From positions 124,001 to 188,000 of the forward strand of contig NZ_PXYG01000004.1 in the NCBI RefSeq assembly GCF_003012775.1: 64,000 bases of DNA, written 5' to 3'. Under the pieces are notes generated by a model. It saw nothing but the letters and a program-made list of their open reading frames with translations. It was not told where the DNA came from and did no database searches. Made by a program: the position numbers and the translations under genes. Every line of letters starts with the position of its first letter. Position 1 is the stretch's first letter. The stretch is from Zobellella endophytica. GTDB lineage: Bacteria > Pseudomonadota > Gammaproteobacteria > Enterobacterales > Aeromonadaceae. This document shows, piece by piece, positions 8,174-16,234 of the stretch.

Positions 8174-9058
8174 ATGAATCAGGTAGCCTTTATCGGGCTG
8201 GGCGCCATGGGCCTGCCCATGGCCAGTAACCTGCTGGCGGCACGCTTTCCGGTGGCCGGTTTCGACATGAACCCACAGGCGCTGGCGGCGCTGCGCCAGG
8301 CCGGCGGCCGGGCCTGCGACTCGGCCCGGGACGCGGCGGCCGGCGCCGACGCCCTGGTGCTGATGGTGGTCAATGCGGCCCAGGCCGAACAGGTGCTGTT
8401 CGAGGACGGCGCCCTCGAGGCCCTGGCCGACGAGGCCGTGGTGGTATTGATGGCCACCTGTCCGTCGGCGGTGGTGACCCGGCTGGCGGAACGGGTACGT
8501 AGGGCGGGCCGCCAGCTGGTGGATGCCCCGGTGTCCGGCGGCGTGGTCGGTGCCCGGGCCGGCACCCTGTCGATCATGACGGCGGCGCCGGCGGCGATAT
8601 TCGAACGGATCGCTCCCGTGTTGCGGGCCATGGGCGACAAGGTGTTCCACGTGGGCGAGGAGCCGGGCCAGGGCGCCGTGGTCAAGACCGTCAACCAGCT
8701 GTTGTGCGGCGTGCACATCGCGGCGGTGGCCGAGGCCTTTTCCCTGGCGCGCAAGGCCGGGGTGGATCTGCAGGTGTTGCTCGAGATCATGAGCGGCTCG
8801 GCGGCATCCAGCTGGATGCTGAAGGACAGGGGGCCGCGCATGCTGCGGGACGATCCGGAGGTGACCAGCGCCATCGACATTTTCGTGAAGGACTTAGGGA
8901 TAGTGCTGGCCTCGGGCAGCGACAGCCGGGCGGCGCTGCCGCTGGCGGCGGCGGCGCACCAGATGTTCCTCGCCACCGCCGGCCGCGGCCTGGGCCAGGC
9001 GGACGACAGCCAGGTGATCCAGAGCTACGACCTGATTAACGGCAATCGCCAAGCATAA
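8174..9058 (+). CDS. beta-hydroxyacid dehydrogenase, L-threonate dehydrogenase-like
   Basis: The 294-residue enzyme belongs to the 3-hydroxyisobutyrate dehydrogenase family. The NAD-binding motif GLGAMGLPMA covers residues 8-17, the substrate motif APVSGG is at 118-123 and the catalytic lysine is Lys171 in VVKTVNQ. The segment around residues 215-245, with MLKDRGPRML and AIDIFVKDLGIV, resembles L-threonate dehydrogenases (LtnD), so a four-carbon sugar acid or similar is plausible. Alternatives are tartronate- or sulfolactaldehyde-type reductases. The usual LtnD partners OtnK and OtnC are absent nearby. The ATG at 8174 follows AAGGAG. Confidence 0.83.
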   Translation: MNQVAFIGLGAMGLPMASNLLAARFPVAGFDMNPQALAALRQAGGRACDSARDAAAGADALVLMVVNAAQAEQVLFEDGALEALADEAVVVLMATCPSAVVTRLAERVRRAGRQLVDAPVSGGVVGARAGTLSIMTAAPAAIFERIAPVLRAMGDKVFHVGEEPGQGAVVKTVNQLLCGVHIAAVAEAFSLARKAGVDLQVLLEIMSGSAASSWMLKDRGPRMLRDDPEVTSAIDIFVKDLGIVLASGSDSRAALPLAAAAHQMFLATAGRGLGQADDSQVIQSYDLINGNRQA

Positions 9059-9070
9059 AGGAAGCATTCA

Positions 9071-9934
9071 ATGGGACGAGATATTTCCGTAAGCACCGGT
9101 GCTTACGACGGCTACCCCATGCCCGACATCCTGCAGTCGATGCAGCGGTGCGGCATCAAAAACGTGGAGCTGGCCTTTATCAAGGGCTACGTCAACGAGT
9201 TTACCGACGCCGATCTGAGCCGGGATTATGCCCGTGAGCTGGTGGCCCTGATGAACTCCTTGGGGCAGCGCTGCCCCACCTTCTCCGGCCATATCAACCT
9301 GGGGGACGAGGACGCGCTGGCCCAGTTCGAGGTGCGGGCCCGCTTCGCCGCCGAGCTCGGCGCCTCCCGCTTCGTCACCAATGCCGCCACCCTGGCCACC
9401 GCCGAGCGCTTCTTCGCGCTGGCGCCGGACATGGCGGCCATCGCCCGCCAGCACGGCCTGCGGGTCTGCCTGGAGAATCCCGGCGACCGGGTCGACAACA
9501 TCCTGAACAGCGCCGCCGACATCCCCGCCCTGCTGGCGCGGCTGGAGCGGGACGTGTTCAGCATCAATTACGACGTGGGCAACATCATTTCCCACCGCCC
9601 CGGGCTGGATCCGGTGGCCGATACCCTGCAGGCGCTGCCGTTCTGCGAGCACCTGCATATCAAGGACGCCTATTACCGCGATGAAAAATACCATTTCTGC
9701 GCCCTGGGCGAAGGCCAGATCGATTTCATCCGGTTGCTGCCGGCCATCGAGGCCGCTTTTCCCGAATTGTCATTCAGCCTGGAGCTGCCGTTCCGGCTGT
9801 TGCGCAATAACGACGCCAAACCCTACAAGAAGGCCACGCTGTTGCCGCTGGCGGAAATTGAAAACGAGTTGCTGAAATCCCTGACTTTTCTTGACGATGT
9901 CTTAAAGGAGACAGACCATGTTGCTGGAAAATAA
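9071..9934 (+). CDS. sugar phosphate isomerase/epimerase-like TIM barrel protein
   Basis: The 287-residue protein fits the xylose-isomerase-like TIM barrel family (AP endonuclease 2 fold). Likely metal ligands lie in the order expected: Glu in CLENPGD near residue 140, Asp in NYDVGN near 175, His in LHIKD near 200 and Glu in SLELPF near 238. It probably isomerises or epimerises a keto-sugar acid or sugar in this pathway; the exact reaction cannot be read from sequence. It starts 12 bp after the reductase stop behind AAGGAAG, and its end overlaps the next gene by 17 bp, so all three enzymes are co-translated. Confidence 0.8.
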   Translation: MGRDISVSTGAYDGYPMPDILQSMQRCGIKNVELAFIKGYVNEFTDADLSRDYARELVALMNSLGQRCPTFSGHINLGDEDALAQFEVRARFAAELGASRFVTNAATLATAERFFALAPDMAAIARQHGLRVCLENPGDRVDNILNSAADIPALLARLERDVFSINYDVGNIISHRPGLDPVADTLQALPFCEHLHIKDAYYRDEKYHFCALGEGQIDFIRLLPAIEAAFPELSFSLELPFRLLRNNDAKPYKKATLLPLAEIENELLKSLTFLDDVLKETDHVAGK

Positions 9935-10667
9935 AGTGTGTGTCATTACCGGTGCCGCCAGCCCCCGCGGCATCGGCCGCAATACCGCCGAGCTGTTCCA
10001 TCAGCACGGCGCCTATGTGGCCATCCTGGATCTGAACCAGGCCCAGAGCGAGGAAGCGGCGAAGGCCGTCGGCGAGCGCGCCTTCGGCGTGGCCTGCGAC
10101 GTCACCGACAAGGCGTCCTGCGATAAGGCGGTCGCCGCCGTGCTGGAGAAGTTCGGCCGCATCGACGTGCTGGTCAACAACGCCGGCATCACCCAGCCGC
10201 TGAAGACCCTGGAGATCACCCCGGAGAACTACGAGCAGGTCACCGACGTCAGCCTGCGCGGCATGCTGTACATGTCCCAGGCGGTGTTGCCGCAGATGGT
10301 GAGCCAGAACGGCGGCGCCATCATCAACACCTCCTCGGTGTCGGCCCAGCGCGGCGGCGGCATCTTCGGCGGCCCGCACTATAGCGCCGCCAAGGCCGGC
10401 ATGCTGGGCCTGGGCAAGGCCATGGCCCGGGAGTTCGGGGTGCACAACATCCGCATCAACTCGGTGACCCCCGGCCTGATCCTGACCGACATCACCGGCG
10501 GCAAGCTGACCCCCGAGATGAAGGAAAAGATCCTGACCACCATTCCCCTCAACCGCCTGGGTGCGGCGGAAGACGTGTCCAAGGCCTTCCTGTTCCTGGC
10601 CTCGGATCTGTCCGACTACATCACCGGCGCCACCCTCGACGTGAACGGCGGCATGCACATCTATTGA
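9918..10667 (+). CDS. short-chain dehydrogenase/reductase (SDR)
   Basis: The 249-residue protein is a classical SDR. The cofactor motif is TGAASPRGIG (11-20), with NNAG at 87-90. The catalytic Ser140, Tyr155 and Lys159 are in place (SSVS and YSAAK). Asp38 after the second strand favours NAD(H). The ATG at 9918 follows AAGGAG and lies inside the end of the isomerase gene. It is the last gene of the run and ends at a strong shared terminator. It probably interconverts a hydroxyl and a keto group on the sugar or polyol substrate. Confidence 0.88.
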   Translation: MLLENKVCVITGAASPRGIGRNTAELFHQHGAYVAILDLNQAQSEEAAKAVGERAFGVACDVTDKASCDKAVAAVLEKFGRIDVLVNNAGITQPLKTLEITPENYEQVTDVSLRGMLYMSQAVLPQMVSQNGGAIINTSSVSAQRGGGIFGGPHYSAAKAGMLGLGKAMAREFGVHNIRINSVTPGLILTDITGGKLTPEMKEKILTTIPLNRLGAAEDVSKAFLFLASDLSDYITGATLDVNGGMHIY

Positions 10668-10689
10668 TGGCAACCCGCCGACGCTGACC

Positions 10690-10719
10690 AAAGGACCGCC
10701 AGGCGGTCCTTTCCTTTTT
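10690..10719. terminator. bidirectional terminator between the SDR and SorC genes
   Basis: AAAGGACCGC (10690-10699) and GCGGTCCTTT (10703-10712) form a 10-bp stem with a 3-nt loop, followed by CCTTTTTC. A-rich sequence on the other side lets it serve both convergent genes. Confidence 0.85.
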
Positions 10720-10731
10720 CACGGGCAGGGC

Positions 10732-11709
10732 TCAGCCTTTCTTGCGGGTGGCGTCGTCCAGGCTCAGCACGGTGAGGGCGTTGGAGGAGCTGGTGGCCAG
10801 GGTGTCGATAACCCCGGTGCGCAGGGCGCCGAGGATGCCGGCGGCCTTGGTCTGCTCGCTGGCGATGGCGATCACGTCCGGGATGCGCGCCAGATCGCCG
10901 ATGGTCAGGCCGATCACCCGGCCCTGCATCTTGGTCTGGGAGGTCTGGCCGTGGATGTCGATAAAGTCGTAGCCCATCATGTCGCCCACCGTGCCCAGCA
11001 GCCGGGCTTCGGCGATTTCCTGGGGCGAGAACCAGCCCATGCGTACCATGTTGCTGTCTTCGCTCATGTCGCCCACCCCGATCAGCGCCATGTCGGCGCG
11101 GCGGGCCCGGTCCAGGGTCTGGCGTACCGTGCTGTTTTCCAGCAGTTGCTGGCGCAGCTCGGGGTGCTGCACCAGGGCGGGGGCGTAGAGGGTTTCGCTG
11201 TCGCCGCCGAACTTGGCGGCCAGGCGCCGGCAGATATGGTCGGGGTTCATGTACTCGCCGGCCTTGAGCGAGCCGCCGATGGCACAGACGAAAGAGCACT
11301 TGTGGCTGTCGTCGGTAAAGACGTTGTCGGCCACGGCGCCCACGTTGCGGCCCATGCCCACCGCCACCACGCTGCCGTCACTCAGGTTGCGGGTGAGGTG
11401 ATCGGCCACCAGGGAGGCCACTTCCGAGCGTTGCCGTTCGGGGTCGGTATGATCCAGGGCGATCAGGGCCCGCTTGATGCCGAAACGTTCGATCAGCGCC
11501 GTTTCGATTTCGGCGCTGACCGAGGGGTGGTGCCGGACCCGCACGTCGACGATGCCCACCGCGTGGGCCCGCTTGATGATGCGGCCGACCTTGATGCGGG
11601 ACATATCCAGGCGCTGGGCGATGGCTTCCTGGGTTTCCCCTTCCACGTAATACAGCGTCGCGATTTCCGTCATTAATGCGATTTCTGCGCTTTCCTGCCG
11701 ATCCACCAT
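10732..11709 (-). CDS. SorC/DeoR-type sugar-sensing transcriptional regulator
   Basis: The 325-residue protein has an N-terminal helix-turn-helix (ETQEAIAQRLDMSRIKVGRI, about 24-43) and a long C-terminal sugar-phosphate-binding domain of the SorC family, including VGMGRNVG and DMALIGVGD. The start at 11709 has GGGGAGA just upstream; longer in-frame starts up to 11790 would run into the promoter region. It converges on the SDR and is divergent from glpX, so it likely controls glpX and perhaps the whole island, sensing a phosphorylated intermediate. It is the second regulator of the island besides the GntR protein. Confidence 0.88.
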   Translation of the reverse strand: MVDRQESAEIALMTEIATLYYVEGETQEAIAQRLDMSRIKVGRIIKRAHAVGIVDVRVRHHPSVSAEIETALIERFGIKRALIALDHTDPERQRSEVASLVADHLTRNLSDGSVVAVGMGRNVGAVADNVFTDDSHKCSFVCAIGGSLKAGEYMNPDHICRRLAAKFGGDSETLYAPALVQHPELRQQLLENSTVRQTLDRARRADMALIGVGDMSEDSNMVRMGWFSPQEIAEARLLGTVGDMMGYDFIDIHGQTSQTKMQGRVIGLTIGDLARIPDVIAIASEQTKAAGILGALRTGVIDTLATSSSNALTVLSLDDATRKKG

Positions 11710-12058
11710 GTGTCTCCCCTGTTGATCCGGCGGCCATTCTACCTCAGCGGCCAGGTCAACAGAAGCGACCCGGGTCTTAATTGTTAACATAAGTGTTGAT
11801 AGTTAACTAATGACCACTCTGCTTTTGGTGGTTAAATTTCCGCATTTATCAGCAAAAATGACGATGTATGCGATTATTTGATCTGTGTATCCATATTTTT
11901 CCATGGTGTCAGGAGCCAATATAGGAGTGGCTAGGTCTTAATATTTTGTTCATTTGTTTTGTTTGTTGACATTTGTTTAGTCGCGGCGCTAGGCTAGCGG
12001 GGTAGATGATTTTACCGATGGGCATCGTGGATGCCGGGGTCCGGGCTGGGAGGCTTTT
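11710..12058. other. divergent regulatory gap sorC / glpX
   Basis: This 349-bp AT-rich gap separates the divergent genes. It holds two GTTAAC palindromes 13 bp apart (11784-11789 and 11803-11808), with TTGTTAACAT around the first, a possible SorC-family operator next to the sorC start. A promoter-like pair for glpX lies near 11966-11995. I see no gene. Confidence 0.55.
11966..11995 (+). promoter_or_regulatory. sigma70-like promoter of glpX
   Basis: A perfect TTGACA (11966-11971) is followed after 18 bp by TAGGCT (11990-11995), a poor -10 match. Predicted by eye. Confidence 0.4.
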
Positions 12059-13027
12059 ATGGAACAGGATTTACTCTATCGACTGACGACGGTCACCGAG
12101 GCCGCGGCGCTGGCCGGCCATGCCTGGCTGGGGCGGGGCAACAAGAACGCCGCCGACAACGCCGCCGTGGTGGCCATGCGCGAACTGCTCGGCCAGAGCC
12201 CGATCGACGGGCGCATCGTGATCGGTGAAGGCGAGATCGACGAGGCGCCCATGCTCTATATCGGCGAGCGGCTGGGCCGGGGCGGCCCGGCGGTCGACAT
12301 CGCGGTGGACCCGATAGAAGGGACCCGGATGACCGCCATGGGCCAGGCCAACGCCCTGGTGGTGCTGGCGGCGGGGGCGCGGGACAGCTTTCTCTCGGCG
12401 CCCGACATGTACATGGAGAAGCTGGTGGTGGGCGCGGCGGCGCGCGGGGTCATCGATATCGACAGGCCCATCGCCGACAACGTACGGGCGGTGGCCACCG
12501 CCCTGAACAAGCCGCTGGCCGAGCTGACGGTGGTCACCCTGGCCAAGCCCCGCCACGACGCGGTGATTGCCGAACTGCACCGGCTCGGGGTCCGGGTGTT
12601 CGCCTTCCCCGACGGCGACGTGGCCGCCTCGGTGCTGGCCTGCCTGCCGGACACCGGCATCGACATGATGTACTGCATCGGTGGGGCGCCCGAGGGGGTG
12701 ATCTCCGCCGCCGTGGCCCGCGCCCTGGGTGGAGACATGAACGGCCGCCTGCTGCTGCGCCGCGAGGCCAAGGGCGAGAGCCCGGAGAACCAGGCCGCCA
12801 GCGAGCTGGAAGCGCGCCGTTGCCGGGAGATGGGGGTCACGGCGGGGGCGGCCCTGCGGCTCGGCGACATGGTGCGCTCCGATGACATCGCCTTCTTGGC
12901 CACCGGCATTACCAAGGGCGATCTGCTGCGCGGGGTGCAGCGCTACGATGACGGCCGGCTGACCACCGAGACCATGGTGATCTGCGGCAAGAGCGGGACG
13001 GTGCGACGGATCCGCACCCGGCATTAA
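12059..13027 (+). CDS. glpX: class II fructose-1,6-bisphosphatase
   Basis: The 322-residue protein matches GlpX, the Mn/Li-sensitive phosphatase that hydrolyses fructose-1,6-bisphosphate, and in some organisms sedoheptulose-1,7-bisphosphate. It has the inositol-phosphatase-fold motif DPIEGT (84-89), GEGEIDEAPM near 56 and the C-terminal TGITKGD. The ATG follows GGGAGG by 5 bp. Its place divergent from a SorC regulator and next to a split transketolase suggests it returns triose and erythrose products to hexose phosphate during growth on the island's substrate. It may instead be the genome's only copy. Confidence 0.93.
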   Translation: MEQDLLYRLTTVTEAAALAGHAWLGRGNKNAADNAAVVAMRELLGQSPIDGRIVIGEGEIDEAPMLYIGERLGRGGPAVDIAVDPIEGTRMTAMGQANALVVLAAGARDSFLSAPDMYMEKLVVGAAARGVIDIDRPIADNVRAVATALNKPLAELTVVTLAKPRHDAVIAELHRLGVRVFAFPDGDVAASVLACLPDTGIDMMYCIGGAPEGVISAAVARALGGDMNGRLLLRREAKGESPENQAASELEARRCREMGVTAGAALRLGDMVRSDDIAFLATGITKGDLLRGVQRYDDGRLTTETMVICGKSGTVRRIRTRH

Positions 13028-13032
13028 CCGGG

Positions 13033-13803
13033 CTATGCGAGGCGGAAATCGTCCGCGTCCATCCAGGCGGGGAAGCGCTCCCGGTAGTCCCGCAACTCGG
13101 CCAGGCTGAGGCCGGCCTGCAGCACGGCGGCCTGGTGGTCGCCGGCCTTGTCCAGCACCTCGCCCTGGGGATCCAGGATCAGGCTGTTGCCGCTGTAGCT
13201 CAGGCCGTTGGGATCCTGGCCGACCCGGTTGCAGCCGGCCACGAAGGCCTGGTTCTCGATGGCGCGGGCGGTGAGCAGGGCGGCCCAGTGCCGGGCCCGG
13301 GGCGCCGGCCAGTTGGCCACATAGAGTGCCAGATCGTAGTCGTTGCGGTTGCGCGACCACACCGGAAAGCGCAGGTCGTAGCAGACTTGCGGCAGTATCC
13401 GAAACCCCTTCCATTCCACTATTACCCGGTCCTTGCCCGGCCGGTAGAGCTCGTGCTCGCCGGCCATGCGGAACAGGTGGCGCTTGTCGTAGCGGTGCAC
13501 TCGGCGGTGGGGATCCACCAGCAGGAAGCGGTTGACCGCCCCCTGCCCGGTGTCCAGGGCTAGGCTGCCGCCGATCATGGCCTGCAGCCGCTGGGCGTGA
13601 TCGTGCAGCCAGTCGATCACCTCTTCTTCCGGCAGGGCATGGCGGGGGGCGTCCATGGCGAAGCCGGTGGTGAACATCTCCGGCAGCAGGATCAGATCCT
13701 GGCCGTGCAGCCCGGCCAGCAGTTCGTCGAAATGGGCCAGGTTGGCTGGGCCGTCGTGCCAGTGCAGGGGCTGTTGCAGCAGGCTGAGGTTCAGAGTCGG
13801 CAT
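13033..13803 (-). CDS. yafV: omega-amidase / carbon-nitrogen hydrolase (YafV type)
   Basis: The 256-residue protein belongs to the nitrilase superfamily. The Glu-Lys-Cys triad is Glu42 (LPEMF), Lys107 (YDKRHLF) and Cys141 (QVCYDLRFP). YafV-type enzymes hydrolyse 2-oxoglutaramate and 2-oxosuccinamate, the waste products of glutamine-dependent transamination. That fits the aminotransferase gene directly upstream, whose stop overlaps this start by 13 bp. It converges on glpX with a gap of only 5 bp. Confidence 0.88.
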   Translation of the reverse strand: MPTLNLSLLQQPLHWHDGPANLAHFDELLAGLHGQDLILLPEMFTTGFAMDAPRHALPEEEVIDWLHDHAQRLQAMIGGSLALDTGQGAVNRFLLVDPHRRVHRYDKRHLFRMAGEHELYRPGKDRVIVEWKGFRILPQVCYDLRFPVWSRNRNDYDLALYVANWPAPRARHWAALLTARAIENQAFVAGCNRVGQDPNGLSYSGNSLILDPQGEVLDKAGDHQAAVLQAGLSLAELRDYRERFPAWMDADDFRLA

Positions 13804-14936
13804 AGGCGGGCTCCCGCTTCGTCCAGGGTGGCATCTTGCTTAGCAAAGCATAGCCGAACCAACTGGTGGGGGAAGGGGCCGGCGCAGAACACCGACAGCG
13901 GAATGGCGGCCACCCCGGCGTGCTCGGTCAGCCAGCGGGCGAAGGCCACGTCGTCCAGCTCGCTGACGGCGCCGTAGTCCACCAGCAGGAAGTAGGTGCC
14001 GAGGCTCGGCAGCACCTTGAAACGGCTGCCCGCCAGCGCCCGGGCGAAGCGGTCCCGCTTGGCCCGGTAGAAGTCCGGCAACTGCCGCCAGTGCTCGGGA
14101 TGGGCCTCGAGCATATCGGCCAGGGCCAGTTGGGCCGGGGTGTTGACCGAAAAGGTCAGGTACTGGTGTACCTTGCGCAGCTCCTCGGTGAGGGCCGGTG
14201 GCGCTATGGCGTAGCCGACCTTCCAGCCGGTCATGTGATAGGTCTTGCCGAAGGAGGAAACGGCGATGGCCCGCTCCCGCAGCCTGGGGTGGTGCAGCAC
14301 GCTGCCGTGGCCGGCGGGAGTAAAGCAGATGTGCTCGTAGACCTCGTCGCTCAGCACGAAGACGGGGTGATCGGCGATGGCCTGCCACAGCTGGTTGAAG
14401 TCGTCCGCCTGCCAGACGGTGGCGGTGGGGTTGTGGGGGGTGTTGACGATCACCAGCCGGGTGCGCGGGCTTAGGCTCGCCCGGAACTGCGCCCAGTCGG
14501 GCCGGAATTCGGGCGGGCCGAGTGGCAGCCGCACCAGGCGGCCGCCGGCCAGGGTCACCGCCGGGGCGTAGCTGTCGTAGCTGGGATCGAAGCACACCAC
14601 CTCGTCGCCGGGGCGCACCAGGGCGGTGATGGCGGCGTAGAGCGCCTCGGTGGCACCGGCGGTAATGGTGATCTCCTGCTCAGGATCGGGCTCCAGACCG
14701 TGCTGCAGCCGGGTCTTGGCGGCGATGGCCCGGCGCAGGGCCGGGGTGCCGGCCATGGGGGCGTACTGGTTGGCGCCGCTCGCCACATGGTGGTTCAACC
14801 GTTCCTTCAGCAAGGCCGGGCCGTCGAAATCGGGAAAGCCCTGGGACAGGTTGATGGCGCCGTGCTCGGTTGCCAGGGCGCTCATCCGGGTGAAAATGGT
14901 GGTGCCCAGATCGGGCAGTTTGCTGTCCGGGTGCAT
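13791..14936 (-). CDS. ybdL: PLP-dependent methionine/glutamine-type aminotransferase
   Basis: The 381-residue protein is a fold-type I aminotransferase. The PLP lysine is Lys231 in SSFGKTYHMTGWK; NTPHNPTATVW and NLSQGFPDF are subgroup motifs shared with YbdL and kynurenine/glutamine transaminase. It likely transaminates 2-oxo-4-methylthiobutyrate to methionine, with its product handled by the omega-amidase encoded downstream. The ATG at 14936 has AAGGAG 6 bp upstream; longer open frame upstream has no ribosome site and is not coding-like. Confidence 0.88.
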   Translation of the reverse strand: MHPDSKLPDLGTTIFTRMSALATEHGAINLSQGFPDFDGPALLKERLNHHVASGANQYAPMAGTPALRRAIAAKTRLQHGLEPDPEQEITITAGATEALYAAITALVRPGDEVVCFDPSYDSYAPAVTLAGGRLVRLPLGPPEFRPDWAQFRASLSPRTRLVIVNTPHNPTATVWQADDFNQLWQAIADHPVFVLSDEVYEHICFTPAGHGSVLHHPRLRERAIAVSSFGKTYHMTGWKVGYAIAPPALTEELRKVHQYLTFSVNTPAQLALADMLEAHPEHWRQLPDFYRAKRDRFARALAGSRFKVLPSLGTYFLLVDYGAVSELDDVAFARWLTEHAGVAAIPLSVFCAGPFPHQLVRLCFAKQDATLDEAGARLCRL

Positions 14937-15141
14937 GGCATGCTCCTTGTCACTGATGACGGCAATATAGCAGAGCCGTCCTATTTGGCAATCGAGACGT
15001 TTGGATGGCCATGTTCTTGTTGCAGTGCGGAAAAAACACAGGGACGGGCGTGATCCTGCCGCCATAACCGGGTCATCGGCGCGACTTGGCGGCGAATTCA
15101 CCCTACAATAGCGCCAGGTTTCTGTATCGCACGGGTTTCCC

Positions 15142-16020
15142 ATGGCTGAAGAAATAAAGAACAAAAAACCGAAAACCACCAAGCAAAGCAGTGCCATCCA
15201 GGTGCAATCCCTGTCCCGCGCCCTGTTGCTGCTGGAGCGGCTGGCCGCCTCCAGCATGGGCATGTCGCTGACCGAAGTGGCCGGCAGCCTGGGGCTGGCG
15301 CCCTCCACCGCCCACCGTCTGCTCAACAGCCTGCGCAGCCATGAGTTTGTGGACGTGGACGAGGCCCAGGGGCTGTGGAGCATCGGCGTCAACGCCTTCT
15401 CCATCGGCAACGCCTATCTCAAGAAGCGCGACTTTATCGCCCAGGCCCGGCCTTTCATGAAGCGGCTGGTGGCGGAAACCGGCGAAACCTCCAACCTGGC
15501 GATACTGGAGAAGAACAGCGTGGTCTATGTGGGCCAGGTGGAGTCGCCCCAGACCATGCGCATGGTGGTCTCGCTCGGCAGCCGTTCACCGCTGCACGCG
15601 TCCGGCGTGGGCAAGGCGCTGCTGTCGGTGATGCCGCGTAAGGATGCCCTGGAGATCATCCGCAAGACCGGCATGGCCTCCTTCACCGATCACACCATCA
15701 CCACGCCCAGCCAGTTCGAGCAGGAGCTGAACAAGATCAGTCAGCAGGGTTACTCCCTGGACGACGAGGAGCAGTTCGAGGGCCTGCGCTGCATCGCCGC
15801 CAATATCTACAACGAATACGGCGAGGCTGTGGCCGCCATCTCCATCTCCGGGCCGGCGGTGCGGGTCAAGTGGGAACGCATTCCCATGCTCAGCGCCCTG
15901 GTGATGGACGCGGCCCGGGAAGTGACCAGGGCCATCGGCGGCCGGGCGCCGGAAACCGGCCGGAAGCCGGAAGCCGACGGCCGGAGGGTGCAGGGGCGCC
16001 CATCGACCGCGGAGCGCTGA
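15142..16020 (+). CDS. IclR-family transcriptional regulator
   Basis: The 292-residue protein has a charged N-terminal tail, a winged helix (about 20-80, with SLTEVAGSLGLAPSTAHRLL) and a C-terminal IclR effector domain (about 95-265), with SPLHASGVGKALL and GYSLDDEEQFEGLRCIA. IclR proteins of this type (AllR, IclR) often sense glyoxylate or related acids. A glyoxylate operon lies 5-11 kb away, and IclR-box-like sequences occur upstream of gcl and yfcC, so this is the best local candidate regulator. The last 25 residues are low-complexity and polar. Confidence 0.88.
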   Translation: MAEEIKNKKPKTTKQSSAIQVQSLSRALLLLERLAASSMGMSLTEVAGSLGLAPSTAHRLLNSLRSHEFVDVDEAQGLWSIGVNAFSIGNAYLKKRDFIAQARPFMKRLVAETGETSNLAILEKNSVVYVGQVESPQTMRMVVSLGSRSPLHASGVGKALLSVMPRKDALEIIRKTGMASFTDHTITTPSQFEQELNKISQQGYSLDDEEQFEGLRCIAANIYNEYGEAVAAISISGPAVRVKWERIPMLSALVMDAAREVTRAIGGRAPETGRKPEADGRRVQGRPSTAER

Positions 16021-16039
16021 CCCGGCTGCGATCGAATAA

Positions 16040-16191
16040 ATTCGACCATTATATATTGAAGAGAGATGAACTATGGGTGGAGCGCCGGGTTCACCGGGTC
16101 TACCGTAGGGTCCATTTCAATGGACCACCCCGACTACGGCGCCGTGATTTGGTCGACTGAAGTCGGACCCTACCCTTGGGGGAGCGCAAAC
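16040..16191 (+). other. structured intergenic segment after iclR
   Basis: Between iclR and its terminator is a segment dense in inverted repeats. GGTCCATT and AATGGACC form a tight hairpin inside a larger CCGTAG/CTACGG pair. GTAGGGTCC can alternatively pair with GGACCCTAC about 60 bp on. GGAGCGC occurs near both edges. A small frame from 16066 runs into the terminator hairpin and is probably not a gene. It could be the iclR 3' UTR or a small RNA ending at 16223; unresolved. Confidence 0.4.
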
Positions 16192-16223
16192 AAAAAGGCC
16201 AGTCTGCAGACTGGCCTTTTTTT
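16192..16223. terminator. strong bidirectional terminator
   Basis: AAAAAGGCCAGTCTG and CAGACTGGCCTTTTT are perfect complements (16192-16206 and 16207-16221), with A- and T-runs at the two edges. It ends iclR on one strand and the carboxynorspermidine synthase gene on the other. Confidence 0.9.
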
Positions 16224-16234
16224 GTGCGCGGCGC

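Noticed and set aside
8174-9058. Second tartronate semialdehyde reductase of the glyoxylate pathway
   Set aside because: Its C-terminal motifs look L-threonate-dehydrogenase-like and it is in a different operon; the glyoxylate enzyme is at 23.3-24.2 kb.
12071-13846. 591-codon open frame on the minus strand
   Set aside because: It spans glpX antisense and yafV in another frame; neither half resembles a protein family.
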